Notes: generated by a model not told the origin, from the letters alone. A stretch of 64,000 nt of DNA from Athalassotoga sp049965695 (GCF_049965695.1 NZ_JBMFWB010000002.1:55147-119146), one strand, 5' to 3'. Shown: positions 43,454-51,614, counted from the first letter of the stretch. Numbers and translations: made by a program.

Positions 43454-44470
43454 TTGAAAAATTTAATTCTTGTCTTATCCGTAATTTCTCTGGCATTTGG
43501 AATTTTTATTTTTTCTATTTTGCTTTATCCTTTTTTTCAAATGGGATTTAGCACCATAGCAAATGAATATCCAAACTCTAAAGTTTACATGCTTTCTTTG
43601 ATAGTAGACAATTCTGGCATTTCTTCCGTAGAGATAGTCGGCATGGATCTTACGACTAAAAATCTTGTAATAGTAAGTGTTCCAAAAGACCTTACGTTTA
43701 ACGGACAGACTATCTCAAACATTTATCAAACGTACGGGATAAAAAAGATGGAAGAGGCCATTGAAAAAGGAAGCGGAATTAAACTTACAGATTACATGAT
43801 ATCAACGAAAAGTAGCCTTAAAAATTATGAAAGCGGGTTAAATTACAACACCATAGGTGATTTTTTAAACAACCTTGAAAAAAATTCCAAATTAGGAGAT
43901 CCCATCTCGATCTTTTATGCTTTCAACAGTTTTTCGAATAATTTCACAAGTACCATAACACTCACGAGATTCATAAGACTTTTGAGATTTATCCAGACAA
44001 AGCCGGTTATTTCAACCATATCTTATCCTTCGATCTATCTCAACGGTTCTATTGTAACGGATGAAGGAGAATTGAAAAATTTTTCGATGGAAATGGAAAA
44101 TTGTGCTCCATTTCATAATCCGTTCTCTATAAAACCTGTGATCGTGAATTGTACCGGTGAAGACACGTCAATTTTTTATCAAGATAACTGGGGTAAATGG
44201 TCTAAGAACGGCTACAATTTTGAGATAATTCCCGAAACATGTGACGACTTTTCTGGAGAAAACCTTGTGCTTGTCCTTTCAGATGCCGCATGGAAGACGT
44301 CTGCGCTTAAGTCTGCTTTGTCAAAGATATACCCTAAATTGGATTTTAAATTTATGAACGAAAATGATCCGAACTTTTTGAAAAATTACTACATGATAAG
44401 CAACTGGGCTGCTTCAAACAGGTATTACACGCTCGGAAATTATGATTTTGTAGTTTTGCTTGGATCTTAA
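43454..44470 (+). CDS. Membrane-anchored LytR_C / LCP-like protein
   Basis: Protein of 338 aa with an N-terminal anchor (KNLILVLSVISLAFGIFIFSILLYPFF). The extracytoplasmic part has a weak LytR-CpsA-Psr likeness (VYMLSLIVDNSGISSVEIVGMDLTTKNLVIVSVPKDL) and a C-terminal LytR_C-like domain (KPVIVNCTGEDTSIF ... YTLGNYDFVVLLGS). The catalytic LCP arginines are not evident, so phosphotransfer activity is doubtful. TTG 43454 follows AAGGGGATAAAA. Repeat copy 6 begins one base after its stop codon. Confidence 0.7.
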   Translation: MKNLILVLSVISLAFGIFIFSILLYPFFQMGFSTIANEYPNSKVYMLSLIVDNSGISSVEIVGMDLTTKNLVIVSVPKDLTFNGQTISNIYQTYGIKKMEEAIEKGSGIKLTDYMISTKSSLKNYESGLNYNTIGDFLNNLEKNSKLGDPISIFYAFNSFSNNFTSTITLTRFIRLLRFIQTKPVISTISYPSIYLNGSIVTDEGELKNFSMEMENCAPFHNPFSIKPVIVNCTGEDTSIFYQDNWGKWSKNGYNFEIIPETCDDFSGENLVLVLSDAAWKTSALKSALSKIYPKLDFKFMNENDPNFLKNYYMISNWAASNRYYTLGNYDFVVLLGS

Positions 44471-44471
44471 A

Positions 44472-44531
44472 CTATACTAAATCTCTTTTAAAAGTGAAAT
44501 GCAAATTTAATTTTGGCGGAGAGCAGGATGA
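44472..44531. repeat. Dispersed repeat, copy 6 (partial)
   Basis: CTATACTAAATCTC and TTTTAAAAGTGAAATGC then TTTTGGCGGAGAGCAGGATG match one end and inner part of copies 3 and 4. The other end is missing; the btu promoter starts 16 bases later. Confidence 0.6.
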
Positions 44532-44546
44532 AGTGCACAACTCAAC

Positions 44547-44575
44547 TTGAATTAGTTCTGATTTTGTGGTAGAAT
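44547..44575 (+). promoter_or_regulatory. Promoter of the btu operon
   Basis: TTGAAT (44547-44552), 17-base spacer, TAGAAT (44570-44575). A start near 44582 would coincide with the first base of the riboswitch P1 stem. Confidence 0.7.
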
Positions 44576-44581
44576 TTTTTT

Positions 44582-44727
44582 GAAACAGGTTTTGAATAGG
44601 GAAGTTCGGTGAAAATCCGACGCGGTCCCGCCACTGTAACCGGAAACGATGTCTGCAAAATGCCACTGGGAAACTGGGAAGGCGCAGATTGAGGATGACC
44701 CGGAAGTCAGGAGACCTGCCTGTTTCG
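44582..44727 (+). ncRNA. Cobalamin riboswitch
   Basis: P1 is GAAACAGG (44582-44589) with CCTGTTTC (44719-44726). Conserved cores are present: GGGAAG with GGTGAAAATCC, the B12 box GCCACTG (44630-44636) and GTCAGGAGACCTGCC before the closing stem. It precedes an ABC importer operon, fixing the substrate as B12. Confidence 0.97.
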
Positions 44728-44742
44728 AATCGAACCTGATTT

Positions 44743-44813
44743 AACACTCGGGAAAGTGTTTGGTATGGTAAAAATGGGAACCAGCCGACTTTTTGTCGGC
44801 ATTAATTTTTTTA
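44743..44813 (+). terminator. Riboswitch expression platform: small hairpin and terminator
   Basis: A small stem AACACT/AGTGTT (44743-44760) is followed by GCCGAC - TTTTT - GTCGGC (44785-44800) and ATTAATTTTTTT. This looks like a transcription terminator that would form when B12 is bound. Confidence 0.75.
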
Positions 44814-44826
44814 AGGAGGGATTTTT

Positions 44827-45714
44827 GTGAAAAGATTTGTCGTTTTATCGTTGATTTCAGTGCTTTTCGTAATGGCAGTCTTTGCGTCTTACTATCCTGT
44901 GACACTCGTTGATGATGCAGGTAATGTGGTAACCATTCAAAGTACACCGATGAGGGTTATCGATGCCGCTCCATCTGTAACGGATTTCATGTTGAAACTT
45001 GGTTATGCCGACAGAATAGTGGGCGTTACACAGTATGATGCTTACACAAAGGCACAGAACATAGGGTTACTTTATCCTCTTGATCTTGAAAAAATAATTT
45101 CTTTGAAACCGGATATAGTTTTTCTCTTCGGTGGCTTTCAACTTCCCCAATATGCAAGCCTGAAAAAATTAGGCGTAACGTCTTTTGTGCTGAATGCCAA
45201 CAGCCTTAACGGTGTTTACCGTGACGTCATGGATGTTGCGACTATCATGGGAGATCCACAAAGAGGAGAAATGCTTGTCAACAAATTGCAATCTGTGGAA
45301 TCAAAGATTGAAAATGCCGCTTATACAATCCCGCTCGATAAAAGACCAACCGTTTTCTATGGAACACCGGGAAAAGAAATATGGACGGCTGGAATGGGTT
45401 CTTTTTTAAATGAGATAATATCTTTGGCCGGTGGTGTGAATATAACAGGTAATTATGCCGGACCAAATGGTTGGTTACCTGTCAGTCCTGAATTTGTTGT
45501 TGCCCAAAATCCGGATATAATTTTGGTTCCATATTATGTGTCCGGAGGAGAAAAGGCTGCGATAGAACAGTTTGATACATATCCTCCATTTGCAGATCTT
45601 AAAGCCGTCAAGATGGGACATGTCTATGCGATAAATGGGAATATCGCATCCCAGCCGAATACCCAACTTATAGATTTGCTTCAGGAGATTTACGATATTT
45701 TCCAGAAATGGTGA
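44827..45714 (+). CDS. btuF: Vitamin B12 ABC transporter, substrate-binding protein
   Basis: Periplasmic binding protein (295 aa) of the BtuF/FhuD class with signal peptide (KRFVVLSLISVLFVMAVFA). PVTLVDDAGNVVTI, PSVTDFMLKLGYADRIVGVT and LKPDIVFLFGG are typical helical-backbone binding-protein motifs; AGGVNITGNYAG and NPDIILVPYYVSGG follow. Substrate B12 is inferred from the riboswitch upstream; the protein family alone would also allow haem or siderophore. GTG start behind AAGGAGGG. Overlaps btuC by 7 bp. Confidence 0.93.
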   Translation: MKRFVVLSLISVLFVMAVFASYYPVTLVDDAGNVVTIQSTPMRVIDAAPSVTDFMLKLGYADRIVGVTQYDAYTKAQNIGLLYPLDLEKIISLKPDIVFLFGGFQLPQYASLKKLGVTSFVLNANSLNGVYRDVMDVATIMGDPQRGEMLVNKLQSVESKIENAAYTIPLDKRPTVFYGTPGKEIWTAGMGSFLNEIISLAGGVNITGNYAGPNGWLPVSPEFVVAQNPDIILVPYYVSGGEKAAIEQFDTYPPFADLKAVKMGHVYAINGNIASQPNTQLIDLLQEIYDIFQKW

Positions 45715-46712
45715 AAAATTCAAGGGAAAAGATCTTTTGGATCGCGCTTCCCTTTATTTTGATATTCATCCTTGCAAATATCGCGTTTGGCCCCGTTTAC
45801 ATACCTGTACTTGAAGTTTTCAAAGCACTTGTCGGAATGAAAGTGCCGTCGACGGATAAAATCATAATTCTTCAATTGAGACTTCCAAGAATTTTGCTTG
45901 GATTGGGAGTGGGAGCGGCACTTTCTGTAACGGGTAATGCTTTTCAAGCCATGTTGAAAAATCCTTTGGCAGATCCTTATATCCTTGGTGTTTCATCCGG
46001 TGCTGCCTTCGGAGCAATTCTTGCCAACGTGATAGCACAACTTTATTATCCGAATTTTGTCTTTTACATGTGGATCTTTGCCTTTGTTTTTGGTCTTGTT
46101 GCTACCGGCCTAACTTATTTCGTGTCAAGAAGAGGAGGGAAACTTCCAACGACAGAATTGATATTAAGCGGGGTCATAGTCAACCTTATGTTTGGAGCAG
46201 GAGTTACATTTTTGATAGTTTACGGATGGAGAGACGTCCAAGTGACTTCTTTTTGGTTGCTTGGAAGCCTTTCCGGAGCCGGATGGCATGACGTAATCCT
46301 TGTGGGAATTTCTTCTATTGCCTCTGTGATTTTTTTCATGTCTATAAGCAAATATCTCAATGCCATGGTTGCAGGCGAAGAAGAGGCGGCGTACCTTGGA
46401 GTTAACGTTGAAATGATGAAATTGATGATATTTGTCGTAGGTACACTCGTGACGGCCATTGCCGTTTCAACATCTGGCATAATAGGATTTGTAGGGCTTA
46501 TAATGCCTCACATGTCAAGAAGACTTTTTGGGTCGGATCATAAAATTTCAATGCCTGCATCTGCCATTTTAGGCGGAACCTTTATCGTTGCTTGTGATAC
46601 GGTTGCAAGAACTGCTTTTACCCCATCCGAAATGCCGATAGGGACGATAACGGCACTAATTGGAGCGCCGATCTTCATATACATTTTGAGGAGGCGAGTG
46701 CAGAATGTTTGA
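45708..46712 (+). CDS. btuC: Vitamin B12 ABC transporter, permease
   Basis: FecCD/BtuC-type permease (334 aa) with about ten membrane helices. LRLPRILLGLGVGAALSVTGNAFQAMLKNPLADPYILGVSSGAAFGA is split over the conserved BtuC motifs; GFVGLIMPHMSRRLFG is the coupling-helix region that contacts the ATPase. Overlaps both neighbours, showing one operon. Confidence 0.95.
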   Translation: MVKNSREKIFWIALPFILIFILANIAFGPVYIPVLEVFKALVGMKVPSTDKIIILQLRLPRILLGLGVGAALSVTGNAFQAMLKNPLADPYILGVSSGAAFGAILANVIAQLYYPNFVFYMWIFAFVFGLVATGLTYFVSRRGGKLPTTELILSGVIVNLMFGAGVTFLIVYGWRDVQVTSFWLLGSLSGAGWHDVILVGISSIASVIFFMSISKYLNAMVAGEEEAAYLGVNVEMMKLMIFVVGTLVTAIAVSTSGIIGFVGLIMPHMSRRLFGSDHKISMPASAILGGTFIVACDTVARTAFTPSEMPIGTITALIGAPIFIYILRRRVQNV

Positions 46713-47535
46713 ATTTTTGAAAATTGAGAATGTATCTTATTCCTATCCTAAATCTTCAAAAAACGCGATCGATAAGGTCAATTTTACCGTTAGAAAAGGA
46801 GAAATAATCGGCGTAATAGGTCCAAACGGATCTGGGAAAACGACGCTGATGAAGTCCATCCTTAACATGATCGACTATAAAGGAAATATAAAGTTTTACG
46901 ATCAAGAGATAAAAAAGATTCCGAGAAGATCGCTTTCAAAAAAGATCGGCGTTGTTGCCCAGGAATTCGCACCGATTTACGATATGAAAGTTTCTGAGAT
47001 AGTTGAGATGGGGAGAACACCTTACACAAATCTTTTTGGAGATCTTTCCCGGGAAGACAAAAAGCACATTGAAATTGCCTTCGAAGACCTCAACATTCAC
47101 CATCTCAAAGACAGAATGTTTTACTCTTTAAGTGGCGGAGAACGTCAAATAGTTTACGTTGCGAAAGTTTTTGCGCAAAATCCAGATCTTTTTCTCCTTG
47201 ATGAGGCTACCGTTCATCTTGACATAGGTAATGCCCAGCATCTGCTTTTGAAGATGAAAGAAAGGGTCAAAAAGTTTGGATCCACGGTTATATCGACATT
47301 TCACGATATAAACCAGGCCTCTGCCTTTTCCGACAGAATAATAATCATGAAATCCGGCAAAATATACGCGATCGGCGATCCCGAAATGGTTTTGACAAAA
47401 GATATGATAGAAGAAGTCTACGGTGCAAATTGTGAAGTCATCAAAGATCCAAGAAATGGTACAGTTAACGTCTTCATGGATCTCGAAGACAATTCAGATG
47501 CTCTCTTTTGCGACGTACTTAAGAAATATTCTTGA
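46705..47535 (+). CDS. btuD: Vitamin B12 ABC transporter, ATP-binding protein
   Basis: ABC ATPase (276 aa) for the btu importer. Walker A GPNGSGKTT near residue 40, Q-loop VVAQEFAPIYDMKVSEIVEMGRTPY, signature LSGGERQIVYVAK, Walker B LFLLDEATVHLD (the usual P of DEPT is A) and H-loop STFHDINQAS. A C-terminal tail of about 25 residues is extra. The 3' end overlaps the convergent PAP2 gene by 42 bp. Confidence 0.95.
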   Translation: MFEFLKIENVSYSYPKSSKNAIDKVNFTVRKGEIIGVIGPNGSGKTTLMKSILNMIDYKGNIKFYDQEIKKIPRRSLSKKIGVVAQEFAPIYDMKVSEIVEMGRTPYTNLFGDLSREDKKHIEIAFEDLNIHHLKDRMFYSLSGGERQIVYVAKVFAQNPDLFLLDEATVHLDIGNAQHLLLKMKERVKKFGSTVISTFHDINQASAFSDRIIIMKSGKIYAIGDPEMVLTKDMIEEVYGANCEVIKDPRNGTVNVFMDLEDNSDALFCDVLKKYS

Positions 47536-48135
47536 TACTGCAAAACTCAATGCTATTCCGATCACCACATCTGCTATGTAGTGCTGTTTTATAAGGACTG
47601 TCGATGCCACGATAAGGGCAGTCCAAATAGCGACGGGTATTCCTATTCTTTTATCGATTCGAATCCAGTGAAATGCCATCAGCGTGGATAGAGAAGTATG
47701 AAGGCTTGGGAAATCGTTGTATGGATGATCGCTTGCGTAAACGGATATTATCATCTTTGTGAGAAAATCATCTCCGGTCAGATTTGGCCTTACGATAAAT
47801 GATTGGGCAAAAAAATAGAAAGCGTAACTCACAAACCAGACTACGATCATTGAAAACGCAACGGATTTGAACATTCGTATCCTGAAGATCAAAAGTGCTA
47901 CCAGTGACGCGTAAATGAAATAATTTAAAGACACGTATGGAATTACAAATGGTGGGACGACAGGTATGAAATTGTCAAGATACGATTTCATGAAGATCAA
48001 ATTTGGCCCATGGTTAAGTATGTTGTAAAGTTCATTTGTGAAATAGAGCGCTACGACAAGCACCACCGCAAGCACGATGTTTTTCCATCCGGAATAAATT
48101 ACCCCTTGCTTAATCTGCCGATTTAGCCATTCCAT
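47494..48135 (-). CDS. PAP2-family membrane phosphatase
   Basis: Membrane protein of 213 aa with about five to six hydrophobic segments. The PAP2 active-site blocks are NDFPSLHTSLSTLMAFHW (PSLH variant of PSGH) and KQHYIADVVIG (HYxxD); an RP pair in FIVRPNLTG may be the first block. The PSLH form is typical of the AUR1/inositol-phosphorylceramide-synthase-like branch, so it may act on a lipid phosphate or transfer a phospho-head group. ATG 48135 follows GAGGGGTGG. Overlaps btuD tail to tail. Confidence 0.85.
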   Translation of the reverse strand: MEWLNRQIKQGVIYSGWKNIVLAVVLVVALYFTNELYNILNHGPNLIFMKSYLDNFIPVVPPFVIPYVSLNYFIYASLVALLIFRIRMFKSVAFSMIVVWFVSYAFYFFAQSFIVRPNLTGDDFLTKMIISVYASDHPYNDFPSLHTSLSTLMAFHWIRIDKRIGIPVAIWTALIVASTVLIKQHYIADVVIGIALSFAVSRIFLKYVAKESI

Positions 48136-48181
48136 GCTATCCACCCCTCTTTTTAACTTTTTTGATCTTTACATCATCGAT

Positions 48182-48425
48182 TATATACTTGATCGATTTA
48201 AATGTGAAATATCGTCAGGGCCATTTTTTCAATCCCCAATTTCTAATGTCTCTTTCTTGCCATAGGCTATTGGCCATGTGCCGCTTTTTAGTCTCTATTC
48301 CCCAATCTCTAATGTCTTTTTGTGCGTCGGCTCTCGCATTCGCCCTTCGGTGTCTGGTCCTCGCTGCGCTGTGGAGGCCACCTCGCGGCATCATGCTCTC
48401 CGCCTCCGTCCGCCATTCCAATCGA
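48182..48425. repeat. Dispersed intergenic repeat element, copy 7
   Basis: Left end TATATACTTGATCGATTT then AAATGTGAAATATCG, the reverse complement of the right end of copy 3. A heptamer stretch (AATTTCT, AATGTCT; GCTATTG, GCCATGT) precedes the shared core ATTCGCCCTTCGGTGTCTGG and GGAGGCCACCTCGCGGC, then ATCATGCTCTCCGCC. Confidence 0.75.
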
Positions 48426-48452
48426 AGAACTGGAATCGCCTTTTGCCTTGGG

Positions 48453-48520
48453 CTGCTTACTCGTTACCGATCACGCGTTACTATTTTTTCTACGTGCTAC
48501 CGGCTACGAGCTACGTGCTG
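48453..48520. repeat. Degenerate tandem heptamer array
   Basis: GCTTACT, CGTTACC, GATCACG, CGTTACT; then a T run; then TACGTGC, TACCGGC, TACGAGC, TACGTGC. These are the same words as in the 21880-22066 and 30146-30265 arrays. Confidence 0.65.
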
Positions 48521-48565
48521 TTTTTCAATACCCGATCGACATTTCTTAAAATGAAGTTTTTTTTG

Positions 48566-48571
48566 TATAAT
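48566..48571 (+). promoter_or_regulatory. Predicted -10 element for lysA
   Basis: TATAAT, with only a weak -35 (TTCTTA, 48543-48548, 17-base spacer). A start near 48578 would make ATG 48580 leaderless and favours the ATG at 48595 or TTG at 48604. Confidence 0.5.
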
Positions 48572-48594
48572 TGATTTAAATGCTTGAGAAAAGG

Positions 48595-49776
48595 ATGAAT
48601 ATTTTGGACAAAGATATTTTTTACGAAGCGGCAAAAAAATATGGTACTCCTTTGTACCTTTACGATCTTGGTGAAATAAAAAGAAGGATAAAACTCATCG
48701 AAGATACTTTAAAGGATTTAAACTTTAAAATCTTTTTCGCGATGAAGGCTAATTCCAATCCTTACCTTTTGAAATTCATGCGTTCTTATGGCATTGGTGC
48801 GGATGCCGTTTCTTTAAATGAGTACAAAATAGCCAGATTCGCTGGTTTTTCACCCAGCGAAATTGTGGTGAACGGAAATGGTAAAAGTATTGAGGATATC
48901 TCTTTTTACGCAAATGAAAAGCCTATGTGCGTCAATGTTGATTCTTACGAAGAAATCAAAAAAATTGGTGATTTGCCTATGCGCATAGCGTTGAGAATAA
49001 ATCCGAACGTTGATCCTAAAACTCATCCTCACATTTCAACCGGTCTTAAGGAAAATAAATTCGGAATGGATTTCGAGACGGCAAAAAAAGTTATAAGATC
49101 ACTGCCACATAATTTGCGCCTCGTTGGGCTTCATTGCCATATAGGATCGCAGATAACGGAAACGGATCCATTTATAGAGGCTTTTTCATCGTTGAAATCT
49201 TTTGCGAAAGAGGAAAAACTCGATCTTGAATTTGTGAATGTTGGCGGAGGATGGGGCATAGATTACATGGATAAAAATGATGGTATCAACCTGAACCGTT
49301 ATAAAGATGGTATTTTGCCAATACTTTCCTCTTTTGATCTTCCCATATACTTTGAACTCGGGAGATTCATCGTAGGTTCATCAGGATACCTCCTCACGAA
49401 AGTTACAGAGGTAAAGAGAACGCCGCACAAAAATTTCGTGATCGTTGATGCCTCAATGGCCGATTTGATAAGACCCGCCCTTTACGATGCCCATCATGAA
49501 ATAGAGTTTTTATCGGGTAAATCTGAAATGATCGCTGATGTGGCAGGGCGCATTTGCGAAAGTGGAGACGTTTTTGCCCATGAAATAAAAATCAATGTCC
49601 CTGAAATAGGTGAAGTTGGTTTGATTCACGATACAGGTGCTTATGGATATTCGATGTCGTCGAATTACAATCTTTCCACAAGGCCATCTGAAGTTGCCTT
49701 TGACGGTGATAAGTTCATCTTGATAAGAAAAAGAGAGAATTTTGAAGATCTTTTGAGATTGATCGAGGAGGAGTAA
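48595..49776 (+). CDS. lysA: Diaminopimelate decarboxylase
   Basis: PLP enzyme (393 aa) making L-lysine from meso-diaminopimelate. The PLP lysine is in FFAMKANSNPYLLK, followed by GADAVSLNEYKIARFAGF, LRINPNVDPKTHPHISTG, LHCHIGSQI, NVGGGWGIDY and the second-subunit cysteine motif GRICESGDVFA. Start choice is uncertain: ATG 48580 is open but is next to the predicted RNA start; ATG 48595 or TTG 48604 (behind AAAAGGATGA) fit better. Confidence 0.93.
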   Translation: MNILDKDIFYEAAKKYGTPLYLYDLGEIKRRIKLIEDTLKDLNFKIFFAMKANSNPYLLKFMRSYGIGADAVSLNEYKIARFAGFSPSEIVVNGNGKSIEDISFYANEKPMCVNVDSYEEIKKIGDLPMRIALRINPNVDPKTHPHISTGLKENKFGMDFETAKKVIRSLPHNLRLVGLHCHIGSQITETDPFIEAFSSLKSFAKEEKLDLEFVNVGGGWGIDYMDKNDGINLNRYKDGILPILSSFDLPIYFELGRFIVGSSGYLLTKVTEVKRTPHKNFVIVDASMADLIRPALYDAHHEIEFLSGKSEMIADVAGRICESGDVFAHEIKINVPEIGEVGLIHDTGAYGYSMSSNYNLSTRPSEVAFDGDKFILIRKRENFEDLLRLIEEE

Positions 49777-49780
49777 TTTT

Positions 49781-50662
49781 ATGAAGAGATTTGATGAAAT
49801 TTTCGAAAAAGTGAAGAAGAGAAAGAAAACGGTAGTCCTTGTGGGGGCAGAAGATCGTGAGTCGTTGATAGCCCTTGATGAAGCCGTTAAACTTGGTTTT
49901 GTCGATGCAATATTGGTTGGAAATGGGAAAATTGTCAAAGACACACTCAAAGATCTTAAAATAAAAGATGACTTTGAAATTATCGATTCAGATCCATTAT
50001 CATCTTCAGAAGTAGGTGTTAAAATAGTTTCTTCTGGAAAAGCAGACATTCTTATGAAAGGGCTTGTGAAGACAAGTGCGCTTTTAAAAGCCGTTTTAAA
50101 TCCAGAATGGGGCTTGAGGACAGGATCGCTTTTAAGCCATCTTACCGTCGTTGAAGCCAAAGACTATGACAGATTTATAGGGATAACGGATGGAGGCATG
50201 ATAATAAGGCCAACACTTGATCAGAAAGTCCAGATCGTAAAAAACGCCGTTGCATTTTTCAAGAAACTTGAAATTGATACACCAAAAGTTGCGTGTATAG
50301 CGGCAATTGAGGTTGTAAATACGGATATGCCTGAAACTTTAGATGCTGCGGAACTTTCCGTTATGGGAAAAAGAAAGCAAATAGATGAGTGTATAATAGA
50401 AGGGCCTCTTGGTTTTGACAACGCCATAGATGAAAGGGCTGCCAGAGTAAAGGGGATAACAAATGATGTCGCAGGTCATGCGGATATATTACTTGTTCCG
50501 GATATACATTCGGGAAATTTCATAGGCAAGACGATGGACTATTGTGCTCATTACACGATAGGAGGAATAGTGCTTGGTGCAAAAGCACCGATAGTCGTCG
50601 TGTCAAGGGCTGATGAGGCAAGATCTAAACTTGCATCTATATCTTTAAGCGCACTTGCGTGA
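49781..50662 (+). CDS. ptb: Phosphate butyryltransferase
   Basis: Acyl-phosphate transferase of the phosphate acetyl/butyryltransferase family (293 aa). KKTVVLVGAEDRESLIALDEAVKLG at the start, DILMKGLVKTSALLKAVLNPEWGLRTG, LSHLTVVE and FITDGGMIIRPTLDQKVQIV-type segments, and DNAIDERAARVKGI are all typical of Ptb rather than of Pta. It interconverts butyryl- or another acyl-CoA and the acyl phosphate. A butyrate kinase gene, the usual partner, is not adjacent; a carbamate kinase gene follows instead. Confidence 0.9.
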   Translation: MKRFDEIFEKVKKRKKTVVLVGAEDRESLIALDEAVKLGFVDAILVGNGKIVKDTLKDLKIKDDFEIIDSDPLSSSEVGVKIVSSGKADILMKGLVKTSALLKAVLNPEWGLRTGSLLSHLTVVEAKDYDRFIGITDGGMIIRPTLDQKVQIVKNAVAFFKKLEIDTPKVACIAAIEVVNTDMPETLDAAELSVMGKRKQIDECIIEGPLGFDNAIDERAARVKGITNDVAGHADILLVPDIHSGNFIGKTMDYCAHYTIGGIVLGAKAPIVVVSRADEARSKLASISLSALA

Positions 50663-50672
50663 GGAGGAAAAA

Positions 50673-51614
50673 ATGAAGAAAAGTGCTGTTATAGCAATAG
50701 GAGGAAATGCGATTCAAGGTCCAAAAGAATTACAAACGGCAGAAGTGATGAGAAAAAATTTGAATTCAACTGCCAGATATCTTGTTCAAATGTTAGACGA
50801 CATAAACGTTGTGATAACTCACGGTAACGGACCGCAAGTTGGAAATTTGATGGTTCAGCAGGATCGGGCAAAGGAATTGATTCCGCCGCTTCCTCTCGAT
50901 CTTAACGATGCTTACACACAGGGTATGTTAGGTTATCTTATCGTCGAGGCTATGGAAAATCAACTTTTAAATTATAACCTTAAAAGGCAATGCGCCGCGA
51001 TTGTCACACAAGTCGTTGTGGATCCAAAAGATAAAGCATTTCAAAATCCAACCAAGCCGGTAGGTCCATTTTACGATGCCAAAGAGGCTGAACAATTGGC
51101 AAGAGAGAAAGGTTGGAAGATGAAAGAAGATGCTGGGCGTGGATACAGGCGTGTCGTTCCGTCACCCGAGCCTCTTGACATAGTGGAGAAGGATTTGATA
51201 AGAGAGTTGATGGAGAAAGGTGTTTTAACCGTGGCCGTTGGCGGAGGCGGAATACCCGTTTTGAAAGAAAAAGATGGAACAATAAAGGGAGTTGAAGCAG
51301 TCATAGATAAAGATCGCGCCTCATCTTTGCTCGCAAAGATACTTGATGTTGACATTTTCATGATCCTTACAGGAGTAGATGAAGTTTATCTTAATTATGG
51401 CAAGGCGGATCAAAAAGTTTTAAAAACACTTAAAGTCTCGGATGCAAAGGCTTACATTGTAAGCAATCAATTTCCCGCCGGTTCCATGGGACCTAAGATT
51501 GAAGCGGCCATCTCTTTTGTCGAAAAGACGGGTCGTCAATGTGTTATAACATCTTTGGAAAAAGTGTCGGAGGCTATGGAAGGTAAAGCGGGTACATTTG
51601 TAATTCCAGGATAA
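50673..51614 (+). CDS. arcC: Carbamate kinase
   Basis: Amino-acid-kinase-family enzyme (313 aa) that makes ATP from carbamoyl phosphate. SAVIAIGGNAIQ, THGNGPQVGNLMVQQ, AGRGYRRVVPSPEP (specific for carbamate kinase), VAVGGGGIPV, IDKDRASSLLA and FPAGSMGPKIEAAISF are conserved. ATG 50673 behind GAGGAGGAA, ten bases after the ptb stop. No arginine deiminase or ornithine carbamoyltransferase lies in the window, so the source of carbamoyl phosphate is open. Confidence 0.95.
   Translation: MKKSAVIAIGGNAIQGPKELQTAEVMRKNLNSTARYLVQMLDDINVVITHGNGPQVGNLMVQQDRAKELIPPLPLDLNDAYTQGMLGYLIVEAMENQLLNYNLKRQCAAIVTQVVVDPKDKAFQNPTKPVGPFYDAKEAEQLAREKGWKMKEDAGRGYRRVVPSPEPLDIVEKDLIRELMEKGVLTVAVGGGGIPVLKEKDGTIKGVEAVIDKDRASSLLAKILDVDIFMILTGVDEVYLNYGKADQKVLKTLKVSDAKAYIVSNQFPAGSMGPKIEAAISFVEKTGRQCVITSLEKVSEAMEGKAGTFVIPG

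Larger units (their letters stand above)
48136..48594. other. 0.45-kb intergenic region with repeat copy 7 and lysA promoter
   Basis: Divergent gap between PAP2 and lysA. It contains the end motif, GC-rich core and two heptamer runs of repeat copy 7, and a -10 element for lysA. Overlapping open frames in this gap on both strands follow the repeat sequence and are not genes. Confidence 0.7.

Noticed and set aside
44720..44740. tRNA-like GTTTCGAATCGAACC segment
   Set aside because: It is the 3' side of the riboswitch closing stem and flank; no cloverleaf can be formed around it.
44472..44947. Minus-strand open frames across the btu leader and btuF start
   Set aside because: They cover the cobalamin riboswitch and the btuF signal peptide region on the opposite strand; no independent evidence.
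48162..48574. Several open frames on both strands between the PAP2 gene and lysA
   Set aside because: They are translations of dispersed repeat copy 7; the same DNA recurs elsewhere in other frames.
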